Source: Neoarius graeffei
Lineage: Eukaryota; Chordata; Actinopteri; Siluriformes; Ariidae
Assembly: GCF_027579695.1 (NCBI RefSeq)
Contig: NC_083583.1
Location: 22,031,599 to 22,095,598, forward strand
Direction of reading: 5' to 3'
DNA length: 64,000 bases
The translations under genes and the position numbers were made by a program. The notes below the pieces were generated by a model that was not told the origin of the DNA, did not search any database, and worked only from the letters and a program-made list of their open reading frames with translations. Below are positions 1-10,011 of the stretch, one piece after another (position 1 is the stretch's first letter; every line of letters starts with the position of its first letter).

Positions 1-1587
1 AATTCTAGACTCCCAGAAGAGGAAGAGCTAGAGAGTTCACCGGCGTTTTCATGCGCCATTTCCATTGAGTAGAACAGCCAGTGAACCGCAGCGTGTTCTT
101 CCGCTGACGTCACAACATGGCCGCGAGCCACGGACCCAGTTTTCTTGCGCTGTGCAATTAAAAGTTGGATATTCGCGTAACAACAGCTTCTTTTCACGTA
201 ATCATAACAGAAATCTAACATGTTCGCCATGTTGTATAGTTTATTTAAGAAACTGCATAGAGTCATGTTCGTGTCATCAGCCCTTTAAAGTATTGGCACT
301 CTTGGCGGCGTTAACTCACTTTTTTGTGTAATAGCTCACACAGGAGGTTCTACGTCATGCCGCTCACTAGGCACCATCCAATAACCTCCTGTGTTGCTCT
401 GTTTGGTGAAAAAGTCCTACCTGATGTCTGCAGGCTATGTAAACCAGACTGGTCTTACGTGCAACAGACTACATGTCTTTCACAGGAAGAACACTCCTTG
501 CTGAGTAGTTCTAATGATGCAATTGATAAAGTTCATGATCGTGAGACAACACAATGCCCAAGAACATATATGACTCAACTGGTTGTTTTCTGTAGTGTTT
601 AATCACTTCCTGTGTCTGCAGCAAGTGTAAACTTTACATTAAAAGACCCTGTCTGGGCAAGAATTACAAATATTTAACTGTTCTTTATTTGTATATCCCT
701 GTGTTGCTGTATGGCCATCTTGACTGGACTTCAGAGGAGCTTAATCAGTTCTCCGTTCACTTCAGAGGAGCGTGAAAAGTCAAAAATGAGACACGAATCT
801 AGTCAACTTGTTTTACCTCCACAACACACTCACGCAAAAACATCCTATAAAGAAGAGAAATGGTTAAACATTCATATTTGGGTCATCGTTATGGTGAATA
901 AATGTTGTCTGACAGAAACGCAGTTGTTTCTATAATGGGGGGGGGGGGGGGGGGGATGCATGAACCTGGTCTCGATGCTGCTAAATAAGTAGTGTACAAA
1001 CAGATACACAGGAGGGTGGTTTATAGTTTTTCCCAAAAACAGAGCCTCAGAACTGAGCATTAAAAGATATTCCCAAAACACTTTTGGTTTGAGAGCTACA
1101 GAGGAAAATGTGGAAGTAATTAGTGGTGTCTCTCTCTCCCTCTCTCTCCTTCCTCAGAGGCGCACAGCATTTTAGTGTCAAGGTTCCCCTCAACTTTGTG
1201 TGTTTGGTCATTTTTAGGAAACCTCTCCCTATGGCACATTCCCAAGTCCTCAGTAACACAATACAATTTAGATTTATGCTCTTACAAGACTCAGATTTCT
1301 CTTCATTACAAGTCTAATTCTGATGCCTCGTATGTAAAACTGACTGGGTCATATTTCACCATAAAGCACAAGCAATTAAACTACGCTGTAAAACTTGGCT
1401 TAATAATAATTTATTACAATAAGTACACTTAATTAAGCATGATGAAGCTGTAAGACTTGCCATAAGAAAAGGTATTACATTTCTAGGATTTAAAAAAAAA
1501 AAAAGTATTAATCAAATAGCTTGTCAATAATAAAGAATAATTTTACACCACTTTTGCGCTTCTGTGATGGCTATAATAAAGTAACAC
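1..1587. other. Intergenic stretch without recognised gene
   Basis: Short open frames only, none with a recognisable motif. A 19-nt G run lies at 937-955 and a CT-rich stretch near 1129-1150. I see no promoter or exon that I can support. Confidence 0.5.
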
Positions 1588-1599
1588 AATGTTAAAGTC

Positions 1600-2583
1600 G
1601 GCGGCGCAGTGGTGTAGTGGTTAGCACTCTCACTTCACAGCGTCTGCATGGGTTTCCTCCGGGTGCTCCGGTTTCCCTCACAGTTCAAAGACATGCAGGT
1701 TAGGCTAATTGGTGGGTCTAAATTGACCGTAGTTGTGAATGTGAATGGTTGTTTGTCTCTATGGCTACGTTTACATTACGTCGAATCAGCGGATCATCAG
1801 ATTAATGTTCTTAAAACGATTCGCGTTTACACTAAAACCGTTAGCCGTGCACATAGCAACGCCAATACGCGGATACGCTCGGCTCCGCAGGCATCCTGCG
1901 CTCCAAATCACTCCGCCCTGAACAGCGAGTGCCCTCTGGAGGGTGCGCACTCCGGCCCTGCGCAGCTCACACAGCGCGCGAGTGAAGTGAACAAGCTGTG
2001 ATTCGGGACTGAGCCGCTGTGTGTGAGATCCCAGCGCATATCACTTACTACTTGCAAGTGGAAGGATGGCAAGCCTAAAGACAATCATAACTACACAGTG
2101 GGCAGTATTTGCATCAGTATTTGCAGTATTTTCATACTTTTATACTCTTTAATGAAAGGTGATACAAGGCGGAAGTCCGTGCCGTTTTTCAGCAGTAGCG
2201 TCACATGACCAACGCCAGCGAATCAGGAAGGTGGATGTCACAGTGACGTTGTCCAATGAGATGCCAGCTAGAGCTCAGCACAGTGTATTCGCGTATTCTG
2301 AATGTTTACACAGCACCGGAGCTGACACGATCTGGATTGAATACGTGGACGCTGGCGGATTCCCGTTTCCTGGCTTTTCCAGGGGGTTTAATGTAAACGG
2401 ACAGTGCATCCGCGAAGAAAACGAGACAGATACGGTCTAATGTAAACGTAGCCTATGTGTCAGCCCTGTGATGACCTGGCGACTTGTCCAGGGTGTACCC
2501 CGCCTCTCGCCCATCGTCAGCTGAAATAGGCTCCAGCTTGCCCGCAGCCCTGCACAGGATAAGCGGTTACGGATAATAGACGG
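1600..2583 (+). mobile_element. V-type SINE split by a small TIR element
   Basis: SINE head with A box GTGGTGTAGTGG and core domain (GGGTTTCCTCCGGGTGCTCC) up to 1762, then its 3' part (GTGTCAGCCCTGTGATGACC) from 2454. AATGTTAAAGTC flanks both ends (1588-1599, 2584-2595). The head lacks the B-box segment. Confidence 0.85.
1763..2453 (+). mobile_element. Non-autonomous TIR element inserted in the SINE
   Basis: Inverted ends GGCTACGTTTACATTA and its complement are flanked by TAT duplicated from the SINE (CTCTAT before, TATGTGTC after). No transposase. The 3-bp duplication and ends do not let me fix the superfamily. Confidence 0.75.
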
Positions 2584-2967
2584 AATGTTAAAGTCCCAAA
2601 CCTAAGGGTCGTTACCTTACATGGGGTTGCTTGATATACAAAAGGGTTCATAAGAGAAACTCTGACGCTCCTCTTTTCTTTCTTTCAATTATTTTATAAA
2701 TTAATATTGGAAATATCGAAGATGGATTAGGTGTCCTAACAATTTGAAATGTCGCTGCGAGTCAAATTCAGACAAGCCACATTTAAATTAATAGGGCGTT
2801 TTGTTTAATTTTAATATTTTTCACTATGCTAATGGGCTCCACTAGCAAAGTTCAGCCAAAATGAACAAACTTTGCCAATTTGTTTAGCAGTGACGTAAAG
2901 GGATGGCATTGTGACTCAAATAGTGTCTACTTATAAACAATTCGAGACAATTATTCAGTACCAATAC

Positions 2968-3205
2968 AGGCAGCATGGCCTGAAGGTTAGAGAAGCAGCC
3001 TTGGGCCCAAAGGGTTGCTGGTTTGATTCCTGGGACTGGCAGGAAAAATGTGAGGGATGAACAGCGCTTTCCCCTTCTCCATACATCATAGCTGAAGTGC
3101 CCTTGAGCACTCACTGCTCACATATGCGTGCTTCAAATGGGTTCAATGCAGAGGAGGCATTTCACTGTACTTGAGTGGACATGTGACAAAGGCTGCTTCT
3201 TGTAA
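2968..3205 (+). mobile_element. tRNA-derived SINE, second family
   Basis: Starts GGCAGCATGGCCTGAAGG, has a B-box-like GGTTTGATTCC and ends with ATTTCACTGTACTTGAG. Related copies lie at 35690-36003 (+), 41850-42098 (-) and 59093-59430 (-), with a 3' fragment at 13855-13965. Confidence 0.75.
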
Positions 3206-3209
3206 TACT

Positions 3210-3629
3210 AACTGGTTTTCTATCACAGTTAGCATTGGATTTTTAACAGGAGTGCTCTGAGAGCACAATATCCCCCACTGGCAACTATGCCATAACAGTG
3301 GTAAAATGTGACGGAATTGAATGAAATTGCAATATGCGTAGTACCGACATATACAACAAAGAATCCTGCCAAGTTCCGTGAAATTCCTCCAAAAATTGAG
3401 AGAGGAGTTGATTTCAGAAAGTGAGTACCCGTCCCGGGACGGATGGACAGACATCGTCACGACATAATCCCCCTTCGGGCCTTTCGGCCAGTGGAGGATA
3501 AAAACTTTTTGCCAAATTACATGAAATTCCTCCAAAAAATTGTGAGGGAAGTTGATTTCAGAAAGCAAACACACCTTGATGAAATTGCCAAGAGTACATG
3601 TTTGTTAATAATCAAGGACATAACTCTGG
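3210..3629 (+). repeat. Diverged tandem-repeat units left of the Harbinger element
   Basis: Units containing AAATTCCTCCAAAAATTG and AGGAGTTGATTTCAGAAAG, matching the array at 10530-11270. Contains the hairpin-like CTTCGGGCCTTTCGGCCAG also present at the far end of the right array, so both blocks probably belong to one repeat family interrupted by the transposon. Confidence 0.7.
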
Positions 3630-4000
3630 TAAAGCCTCACTCACAACCCACCGTAAATGTTTTGGACATGCACGGGTCACAGGGTTTGGTAGCTCGCAGC
3701 TGTGCCGCAGGGTCACAGTGAACCCAGGGAAAAGTTTGGGGGAGGAGTACAGGCAAAGTACTTGTCAATATAGGTTGCACACTTGACTTCCTCGAGGCGT
3801 GGGAAAAATTGCGCCGTTAGCCCGTGGAAAGCGTATGTCTGGCGCACGTGATCAGTGCATGTTCAGTGAGTGTGTGAGACTTGCATTTTACCAGTTTCTT
3901 GTGCTATGAGTTCGGGCCGCACTTGTGAAGCATGTGTGATGCATGTGATTAGCACGTGACAATCACTCATAACTTGTGTGTGACGCAAGCCAGGAGTGGG

Positions 4001-4490
4001 TATAAAACCAGCGTGTCTGCAGCATTCTGCATCTGTCTTTCGGCTGAAGAACATTGGATATTTTGTGGGAAAATTTTAAAAATTTTCAGTTTAAAGTTTA
4101 GAAAATGGGACCCAAGAAGAAGCGAGCAAAAGTGAAGTAACCCACCCTGAAACAACAGAGGGGGAGGAGGAGGAAGAATTTGATGACGATGGTAGCAGCA
4201 CCAGCAAGCCCTGCACGGACAGGGAGAAGTATGCCTTCAAGCCGGCAGAAGGCACGGCACCCCGCCAGAGGGATTTTCACAGGTAAATACACATGCTTTA
4301 AACATTCATTTCAGTATCTATATGCTTATGTCATTAATATTATATATGCTGATTTTCATGTATGTTTCAGCTAATGACGCCCAGAAGTGAGGACATTGCA
4401 ATCCCATCATCGCTGTCAGGCCATTGTGCCATGCTCAGTGATGAGGACAAGGACATCCCGACACCCCGTCCCACCACTCAGCAGGAGTAG
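4001..4490 (+). pseudogene. Two-exon acidic mini-gene of the Harbinger-like element (broken at the start)
   Basis: TATAAAA at 4001 precedes an ATG (4105) that opens only 11 codons (MGPKKKRAKVK, nuclear-signal-like) before TAA. A second frame has coding character: exon A ends at 4282 (donor GTAAAT) with an acidic stretch (GEEEEEFDDD) and KYAFKPAEGTAPRQRDFHR. Exon B (4385-4490), using the acceptor CCCAG, continues as SEDIAIPSSLSGHCAMLSDE and stops at TAG. Two further copies (about 53975-54355 and, inverted, 55928-56305) keep the same arrangement and the same early stop. I do not recognise the protein. It may be a remnant of the element's accessory protein or of a captured gene. Confidence 0.5.
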
Positions 4491-4871
4491 GAGCAGGACA
4501 GTAGCTCGGAGTCAAAGTGTGTTTCAGTGCTCAAATTGTTGGGCTATTTACAGTAGTTGGGATTTTTTACAGTGTAATAAAATGCGTTATTCCCTTATAC
4601 TTATGTTTTATTATTTGACGTTTGCATGGTAAATTAACATATACTCAAATAAAAACAGCAAATGAGGTGGTCTTCTTCCCTTCTACAATGCTACACGCTA
4701 CATGATCAGTTCCTTGGTGTTAGGACTAGGACTGTTTTGGCCTCTAGAGGCCGCTGTTATTTCCTTTTCATGTCGTGTTTATTTTGGCCTCTAGAGGCCG
4801 CCACTGTTCCTGTGTTTTGTGTTTGTGTTAATTGCCTAATTATCTTCACCTGTGTCCTTAATTAGTTTGTC

Positions 4872-4913
4872 TATTTATACCCCTGAGTTCAGTCCTCTTG
4901 TCACGGAGTCTTT
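4872..4913 (+). promoter_or_regulatory. Predicted LTR promoter and transcript start
   Basis: TATTTATA at 4872-4879 lies about 30 bp upstream of ACGGAGTCTTT (4903-4913). That 11-mer is the exact reverse complement of the primer-binding region after the LTR, as expected if it is the 5' end of the transcript and serves as its own primer. The start site is inferred. Confidence 0.6.
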
Positions 4914-5112
4914 GTGCTGTTATGTTTATCTCCAGTTTCCTTTGTACTGTGTTTTTTGATCTTCTTAGCTTTTGAATTTTTGCACTTTGCTTTTCTTTTG
5001 GATTATACTCTTTGGGTTTTTTTTGTCTTTTGTTTTGCCCTGTATATAGTGTATATAGTTTAAATAAACCTTTTGATTCTTTTTCTACTTCCGCCTCACG
5101 CCTCTGCATTTG

Positions 5113-5185
5113 AGTCATCCCCCTGGTGGCCTAGTGGGGGTTTGCTGGATTATCACACCAACGAACCAGGTTCGAATCCCAGCAA
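5113..5185 (+). promoter_or_regulatory. tRNA-like module with A and B boxes in U5 of the LTR
   Basis: TGGCCTAGTGG (5127-5137) fits the Pol III A box and GGTTCGAATCC (5169-5179) fits the B box, with 42 nt between their starts. The same module is at 9929-10001 in the 3' LTR. It is in sense orientation, so it is not a primer-binding site. It may be an acquired tRNA or SINE-head fragment; Pol III activity is untested. Confidence 0.6.
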
Positions 5186-5196
5186 AACCCTAACAG

Positions 5197-5207
5197 AAAG
5201 ACTCCGT
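5197..5207 (+). promoter_or_regulatory. Primer-binding site of self-priming type
   Basis: AAAGACTCCGT begins two bases after the LTR end and pairs perfectly over 11 nt with ACGGAGTCTTT at 4903-4913. It ends one base before the gag ATG (5209). Self-priming is known for Tf1 of fission yeast and has been proposed for vertebrate sushi elements. I recognise no tRNA 3'-end match here. Confidence 0.7.
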
Positions 5208-5208
5208 C

Positions 5209-6222
5209 ATGACCGACTCAGCAGAGGCTGCTTCAACTGTCTACCCGGCCAACCTTCAGGGAATTATGGCAGCTTTGACACGCTTCGGAGCGACCATGGA
5301 CGCTCATGGACGTACGCTCACCAGCCAACGTGAGGCCCTCGCTCGCCACGAGGAACTGCTTCAGCAAATTGGGAAAACCCTGGCACAGCTGACATCTCTG
5401 CCTGCATCTCCTGATCCAGTTCCTGCTCCTGATCCAGCTCCCACTCCTGCTCCAGTGCCTCCTGCAATGCTGCCTTCTTCACCTCGCGAACCCAGCCTTC
5501 CTGCACCACAGAGGTATGACGGCAAGCACAGTGAGTGCCGAGAGTTCCTTACCCAGTGTCAACTCACCTTTGAGCTTCAGCCTACCACCTACACTACGGA
5601 TCGCCGCAAGATTGCCTTTGTGATCACCTTATTAGCTGGTAAGGCGCGAGCCTGGGCTACTGCTATCTGGCAAAGACAGGGACCTGAGTGCTTTGATTTC
5701 CAGCTGTTTTCTGAAGAGATGCTTCGGGTCTTCGATCAGGCAGACATCAGTACAGACGCAGCCCGAAAGCTCATGTCCATCCGGCAAGGAGGAAGCGTCG
5801 CAGATTACGCCATCTCGTTCCGAACACTCGCAGCAGTAAGTGGATGGAATGAGACTGCCCTGGTGTCAGCCTTCCACCATGGTCTGTCTGACCCCATCAA
5901 GGACGGTCTGGCCTCTATTGGATGCCCAAGTGACCTCGAAACCCTCATCTCACATGCTATTCGTCTGGACAACAGGATGAGAGAACGCCACCAAGCCTTG
6001 AGCCCCCCCAGCCTCCCTACCTCTACCTGGAGACCGTCTACCTCCTTCAGGGACTGTCCAGAACCCATGCAAGTGGGTCGTACTCGCCTCTCCGCATCTG
6101 AGAGGGAGCGCAGAAGGAGGGACAAGTGCTGCATCTACTGTGGCAAGCCTGGTCACTTCCGAGCATCATGTCCCGAACTCTTGGGAAAAGGACCGCCCCG
6201 TCCAGCCGAGGGAGGGTTGTGA
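5209..6222 (+). CDS. gag: gag polyprotein of the gypsy element
   Basis: 337 residues forming the retrotransposon capsid. There is a coiled-coil-like N-terminus (about 15-65), a Pro/Ala-rich linker with DP.PAPDPAP repeats (about 68-90), a Ty3/sushi-type capsid region (about 100-265, with [12 protein letters not shown] and GKARAWA) and one CCHC zinc knuckle, [14 protein letters not shown], near residues 308-321. The arrangement resembles sushi-ichi Gag and the domesticated PEG10/RTL family. The ATG directly follows the primer-binding site. Its last 97 nt overlap the open frame that continues as pol. Confidence 0.95.
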   Translation: MTDSAEAASTVYPANLQGIMAALTRFGATMDAHGRTLTSQREALARHEELLQQIGKTLAQLTSLPASPDPVPAPDPAPTPAPVPPAMLPSSPREPSLPAPQRYDGKHSECREFLTQCQLTFELQPTTYTTDRRKIAFVITLLAGKARAWATAIWQRQGPECFDFQLFSEEMLRVFDQADISTDAARKLMSIRQGGSVADYAISFRTLAAVSGWNETALVSAFHHGLSDPIKDGLASIGCPSDLETLISHAIRLDNRMRERHQALSPPSLPTSTWRPSTSFRDCPEPMQVGRTRLSASERERRRRDKCCIYCGKPGHFRASCPELLGKGPPRPAEGGL

Positions 6223-9200
6223 CGGGGCCTACCCTCTCTCCCGGACTCCCTGGCCAAGGAATCTACATCCCGGTCTCCATCTCCTGGGGTGAGTCTGTCC
6301 ACTCTTGTCAAGCTTTGATAGACTCAGGGGCGGCTGGGAACTTTATGGATATTCACTTCGCCCAAAGCATCAATATTCCGACTGCACCTCTTGAAGTCCC
6401 ACTGTCTGTGTCTGCCCTCGATGGCCAAGCGTTAGGTGATGGAAGAGTCACCCAAGTTACTTCTCCAGTTTTCCTCCAGTCTCAAGGTCACAAGGAAGAA
6501 ATATCCCTGCACCTGATTCCTTCACCTGAGTTCCCAGTTATTCTAGGCCTTCCTTGGCTTACTCGCCACAACCCTCGCATAGACTGGGTAACAAGCCAGG
6601 TTGTGGAATGGGGCCCTGCATGCCATGCCTCTTGTCTTCTCTCTAGCTCTCCTGTGTCTCCTGCCGAGTCCCCTGATCTCACCGAGTTATCTCAAGTTCC
6701 CACAGAGTACTGGGATCTCAAGGAGGTATTCAGCAAGAGCAGGGCCGCCGTTCTTCCTCCGCACCGGGCCTACGACTGTGCCATCGACTTGCTCCCTGGG
6801 ACTACCCCTCCTCGTGGCAGACTGTTTTCACTCTCTCAGCCAGAACGCAAGGCCATGGAGGAATACCTCAAAGATGCCCTGGTCTCTGGGTTTATTCGAC
6901 CCTCCACTTCACCTGCTGGAGCCGGCTTCTTCTTTGTCGGCAAGAAGGATGGGGGGCTCCGACCATGTATTGATTACAGGGGCCTGAATAAGATCACTGT
7001 GCGCAACCGATATCCCCTTCCGCTGATGTCCACAGCTTTCGACCTGCTCCAAGGCGCCACCGTCTTCACCAAGTTGGACCTACGGAACGCATACCACCTC
7101 ATCCGTATCCGACAGGGAGACGAGTGGAAGACTGCCTTTAACACCCCGTCTGGGCACTACGAATACCAGGTGATGCCCTTCGGACTCACCAACGCACCAG
7201 CTGTTTTTCAGGCCCTAATCAACGACGTCTTAAGGGACATGATTAACCTATACGTTTTTGTCTACCTCGACGACATCCTTATCTTTTCCAAGACCGTGCA
7301 GGAGCACCGCCACCATGTCCGCCAGGTTCTCCAGAGGCTGCTACAGAACAATCTGTTCGCCAAGGCCCAGAAATGCGAATTTCATGTTCCCGAGGTCTCC
7401 TTTCTGGGATTTATTGTACGGACAGGCCAACTCCAAATGGACCCTGCCAAGACCCTGGCCGTCCGGGACTGGCCTACTCCCAAGTCCGTTAAGGAGGTTC
7501 AGCGGTTCTTAGGATTCGCTAACTTCTACCGCAAGTTCATCAGGAACTTCAGTTCTGTGGCAGCACCCATGTCAGACCTCACCAAAGGGACAGGTGGATC
7601 TTATGGCTGGTCTCCTCAGGCAGAAAAGGCGTTCAAAGACCTCAAGGACCGCTTCTGCACGGCACCCATTCTGGTTCTCCCGGACACCTCCCAACCATTC
7701 ATCGTGGAGGTGGACGCCTCGGACAGTGGTGTCGGCGCGGTGCTCTCTCAACGTTCGGAAGGAAAGCTGCACCCCTGCGCTTACTTCTCCCACCGCCTGA
7801 GTCCTGCTGAGTCCCGGTACGATGTGGGGGATCGAGAACTGCTAGCGGTCAAACTGGCCCTTGAGGAGTGGAGGCACTGGCTGGAGGGAGCACAACATCC
7901 ATTCCTGGTTTGGACTGACCACAAGAACCTGGAGTACCTCCAGCAAGCCAAGAGACTGAACCCTCGACAGGCTAGGTGGGCCCTGTTTTTCAGTCGGTTT
8001 GACTTCACCCTCTCATACCGCCCCGGCTCCAAGAACACCAAACCTGACGCACTGTCCAGACTGTTCTCTGCCACTAACAGGGAGAATGAAGTCGGGCCTA
8101 TTATCCCTGTGTCCCGGATTGTGGCCCCTGTCCGCTGGGGTATTGAGGAGGCTGTCCGACGAGCCCAACGCCAGGACCCCGGTCCTGGGACGGGGCCACC
8201 AGGCCTCTTGTACGTCCCACATCAAGCCCGGGCCAAGGTTCTCCAGTGGGGTCACTCTTCCCCTCTCACCGCCCACCCGGGAGCTCGGAGGACCCTGGAC
8301 TTCCTGAAAAGACGCTTCTGGTGGCCTAACATGGAGAAGGAAGTAAGGTCATTTGTCCTGTCCTGTGAGGTTTGCACCAGAACCAAGAACCCACGACAGC
8401 GTCCCCAGGGTCTCCTGCATCCTCTGACCATTCCCCGGCGTCCCTGGTCCCACGTGGCAGTCGACTTTATCACGGGTCTCCCTGAGTCACAAGGTAACAC
8501 GGTCATTTTGGTCTTAGTTGACAGATTCTCCAAGGCCTGCCGCTTCATACCACTGTGCAAACTCCCCTCTGCTCTTGAAACTGCGAAACTTTTGTTTAAT
8601 CATGTCTTCCGAGTCTTTGGTCTTCCACAGGACATCGTCTCAGACCGAGGGCCCCAGTTCTCCTCCCGAGTGTGGCACGGGTTCTGCAAGGTCATCGGAG
8701 CCACTGCCAGCCTCTCCTCTGGGTTTCACCCACAGTCCAATGGTCAGACGGAGAGGCTCAACCAGGACCTGGAAACCACCCTGCGAGGCCTGGCTATGGA
8801 TAACCCGACATCGTGGAGCACCTGGCTGCCATGGGCGGAGTACGCCCACAACACCCTGCAGTCATCGGCCACCAAGCTGTCGCCATTCCAATGCCAATTC
8901 GGGTTCCAGCCACCTCTGTTCCCGGACCAGGAGGAGGACGCGGGGGTGCCCTCGGTCAACCAATATGTGAGACGGTGTCGCAAGACCTGGAGCAAGGTCA
9001 GGAAGACCCTCATACAGACCTCCAGAACCAACCAGACTCAGGCCAACCGCCATAGAAGACCTGCACACGCTTTCCGCCCTGGGCAGCGTGTTTGGCTGTC
9101 CACTAAGGACCTTCCACTGCGGGTGGAGAACCGCAAGCTTGCTCCTCGCTACATTGGCCCCTTCAAGGTGGTGCGCAGGGTGAACCCTGTCTCCTACCGG

Positions 9201-9521
9201 CTCCAGTTGCCCCGGACTCTGAGGATCAACCCCACTTTCCATGTTTCCCTGTTACGGCCCGTACTGACATCTACGTATGCCCCTGCCCCTAGGAACCCCC
9301 CACCCCCCCGCATCTTCCAGGGGCAGACTGTGTTCACTGTGAATCGCCTGCTTGACTCCCGCCGGGTCCGCGGCGGGTTGCAATATCTGGTGGACTGGGA
9401 GGGCTATGGTCCTGAGGAGCGCTGCTGGGTTCCTGCTCGGGATGTCCTTGATAAAGAACTATGTCGGGACTTCCATTCGGCCCATCCGGATCGCCCTGGG
9501 AACGTCAGGAGACGCTCCTAG
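6126..9521 (+). CDS. pol: pol polyprotein: protease, RT, RNase H, integrase, chromodomain
   Basis: An uninterrupted frame of 1131 codons, -1 relative to gag; translation is expected to enter by frameshift near 6189, not at the first ATG. Domains in order: aspartic protease with DSGAAG (about 6319), reverse transcriptase with [11 protein letters not shown] (7255-7290), RNase H with [10 protein letters not shown] (about 7710), integrase with an H-H-C-C zinc region (8250-8385) and the catalytic D (DFITG), D (SDRGPQF) and E (GQTERLNQ), a GPY/F module (YIGPF, about 9150) and a C-terminal chromodomain (YLVDWEGYG...CWVPA). Chromodomains guide insertion into marked chromatin in chromoviruses. No broken motif was seen. 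Confidence 0.96.
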   Translation: MLHLLWQAWSLPSIMSRTLGKRTAPSSRGRVVTGPTLSPGLPGQGIYIPVSISWGESVHSCQALIDSGAAGNFMDIHFAQSINIPTAPLEVPLSVSALDGQALGDGRVTQVTSPVFLQSQGHKEEISLHLIPSPEFPVILGLPWLTRHNPRIDWVTSQVVEWGPACHASCLLSSSPVSPAESPDLTELSQVPTEYWDLKEVFSKSRAAVLPPHRAYDCAIDLLPGTTPPRGRLFSLSQPERKAMEEYLKDALVSGFIRPSTSPAGAGFFFVGKKDGGLRPCIDYRGLNKITVRNRYPLPLMSTAFDLLQGATVFTKLDLRNAYHLIRIRQGDEWKTAFNTPSGHYEYQVMPFGLTNAPAVFQALINDVLRDMINLYVFVYLDDILIFSKTVQEHRHHVRQVLQRLLQNNLFAKAQKCEFHVPEVSFLGFIVRTGQLQMDPAKTLAVRDWPTPKSVKEVQRFLGFANFYRKFIRNFSSVAAPMSDLTKGTGGSYGWSPQAEKAFKDLKDRFCTAPILVLPDTSQPFIVEVDASDSGVGAVLSQRSEGKLHPCAYFSHRLSPAESRYDVGDRELLAVKLALEEWRHWLEGAQHPFLVWTDHKNLEYLQQAKRLNPRQARWALFFSRFDFTLSYRPGSKNTKPDALSRLFSATNRENEVGPIIPVSRIVAPVRWGIEEAVRRAQRQDPGPGTGPPGLLYVPHQARAKVLQWGHSSPLTAHPGARRTLDFLKRRFWWPNMEKEVRSFVLSCEVCTRTKNPRQRPQGLLHPLTIPRRPWSHVAVDFITGLPESQGNTVILVLVDRFSKACRFIPLCKLPSALETAKLLFNHVFRVFGLPQDIVSDRGPQFSSRVWHGFCKVIGATASLSSGFHPQSNGQTERLNQDLETTLRGLAMDNPTSWSTWLPWAEYAHNTLQSSATKLSPFQCQFGFQPPLFPDQEEDAGVPSVNQYVRRCRKTWSKVRKTLIQTSRTNQTQANRHRRPAHAFRPGQRVWLSTKDLPLRVENRKLAPRYIGPFKVVRRVNPVSYRLQLPRTLRINPTFHVSLLRPVLTSTYAPAPRNPPPPRIFQGQTVFTVNRLLDSRRVRGGLQYLVDWEGYGPEERCWVPARDVLDKELCRDFHSAHPDRPGNVRRRS
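6183..6228 (+). promoter_or_regulatory. -1 ribosomal frameshift signal between gag and pol
   Basis: The heptamer GGGAAAA (6183-6189) sits in the correct phase (G GGA AAA in the gag frame). Five nt later GCCCCGTC (6195-6202) can pair perfectly with GACGGGGC (6221-6228), an 8-bp stem with an 18-nt loop. The G-rich loop could pair with the pyrimidine-rich tract just downstream, giving an H-type pseudoknot. PEG10 uses the related GGGAAAC heptamer. Confidence 0.85.
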
Positions 9522-9533
9522 AGGGGGGGGTCC
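9521..9533 (+). promoter_or_regulatory. Polypurine tract of the gypsy element
   Basis: AGAGGGGGGGG just upstream of the 3' LTR start, the expected plus-strand primer. Confidence 0.8.
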
Positions 9534-10011
9534 TGTTAGGACTAGGACTGTTTTGGCCTCTAGAGGCCGCTGTTATTTCCTTTTCATGTCGTGTTTATTT
9601 TGGCCTCTAGAGGCCGCCACTGTTCCTGTGTTTTGTGTTTGTGTTAATTGCCTAATTATCTTCACCTGTGTCCTTAATTAGTTTGTCTATTTATACCCCT
9701 GAGTTCAGTCCTCTTGTCACGGAGTCTTTGTGCTGTTATGTTTATCTCCAGTTTCCTTTGTACTGTGTTTTTTGATCTTCTTAGCTTTTGAATTTTTGCA
9801 CTTTGCTTTTCTTTTGGATTATACTCTTTGGGTTTTTTTTGTCTTTTGTTTTGCCCTGTATATAGTGTATATAGTTTAAATAAACCTTTTGATTCTTTTT
9901 CTACTTCCGCCTCACGCCTCTGCATTTGAGTCATCCCCCTGGTGGCCTAGTGGGGGTTTGCTGGATTATCACACCAACGAACCAGGTTCGAATCCCAGCA
10001 AAACCCTAACA
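9534..10011 (+). repeat. 3' LTR of the gypsy element
   Basis: Same length and, by eye, the same sequence as the 5' LTR. It is preceded by the polypurine tract and followed directly by CCTTGG, the duplicated target. Confidence 0.93.

Larger units (their letters stand above)
4718..5195 (+). repeat. 5' LTR of the gypsy element
   Basis: 478 bp. It contains two direct copies of a box with the palindrome GGCCTCTAGAGGCC (near 4740 and 4786), a TATA-like TATTTATA at 4872-4879, a poly(A) signal AATAAA at 5063-5068 and a tRNA-like module at 5113-5185. If transcription starts near 4903, U3 is about 185 bp. Confidence 0.93.
4718..10011 (+). mobile_element. Complete Ty3/gypsy chromovirus-type LTR retrotransposon (sushi/Tf1-like)
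   Basis: Two 478-bp LTRs (4718-5195, 9534-10011) starting TGTTAGG and ending CCTAACA flank gag and pol. The LTRs appear identical by eye, so the insertion is young. The flanking duplication is CCTTGG on both sides. Gag and pol are uninterrupted, joined by a -1 frameshift; the integrase carries a chromodomain. No env is present. The element sits inside a Harbinger-like transposon. All parts needed for transposition appear present. Confidence 0.95.

Noticed and set aside
65..602. Two short open frames of 88 and 92 codons at the window start
   Set aside because: No motif, no splice or promoter context; lengths expected by chance.
937..955. 19-nt G run as a G-quadruplex regulatory element
   Set aside because: A plain homopolymer without nearby gene; possibly also affected by sequencing error.
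5805..9242. Several minus-strand and alternate-frame ORFs of 60-150 codons over gag and pol
   Set aside because: Shadows of GC-rich coding sequence of the gypsy element.
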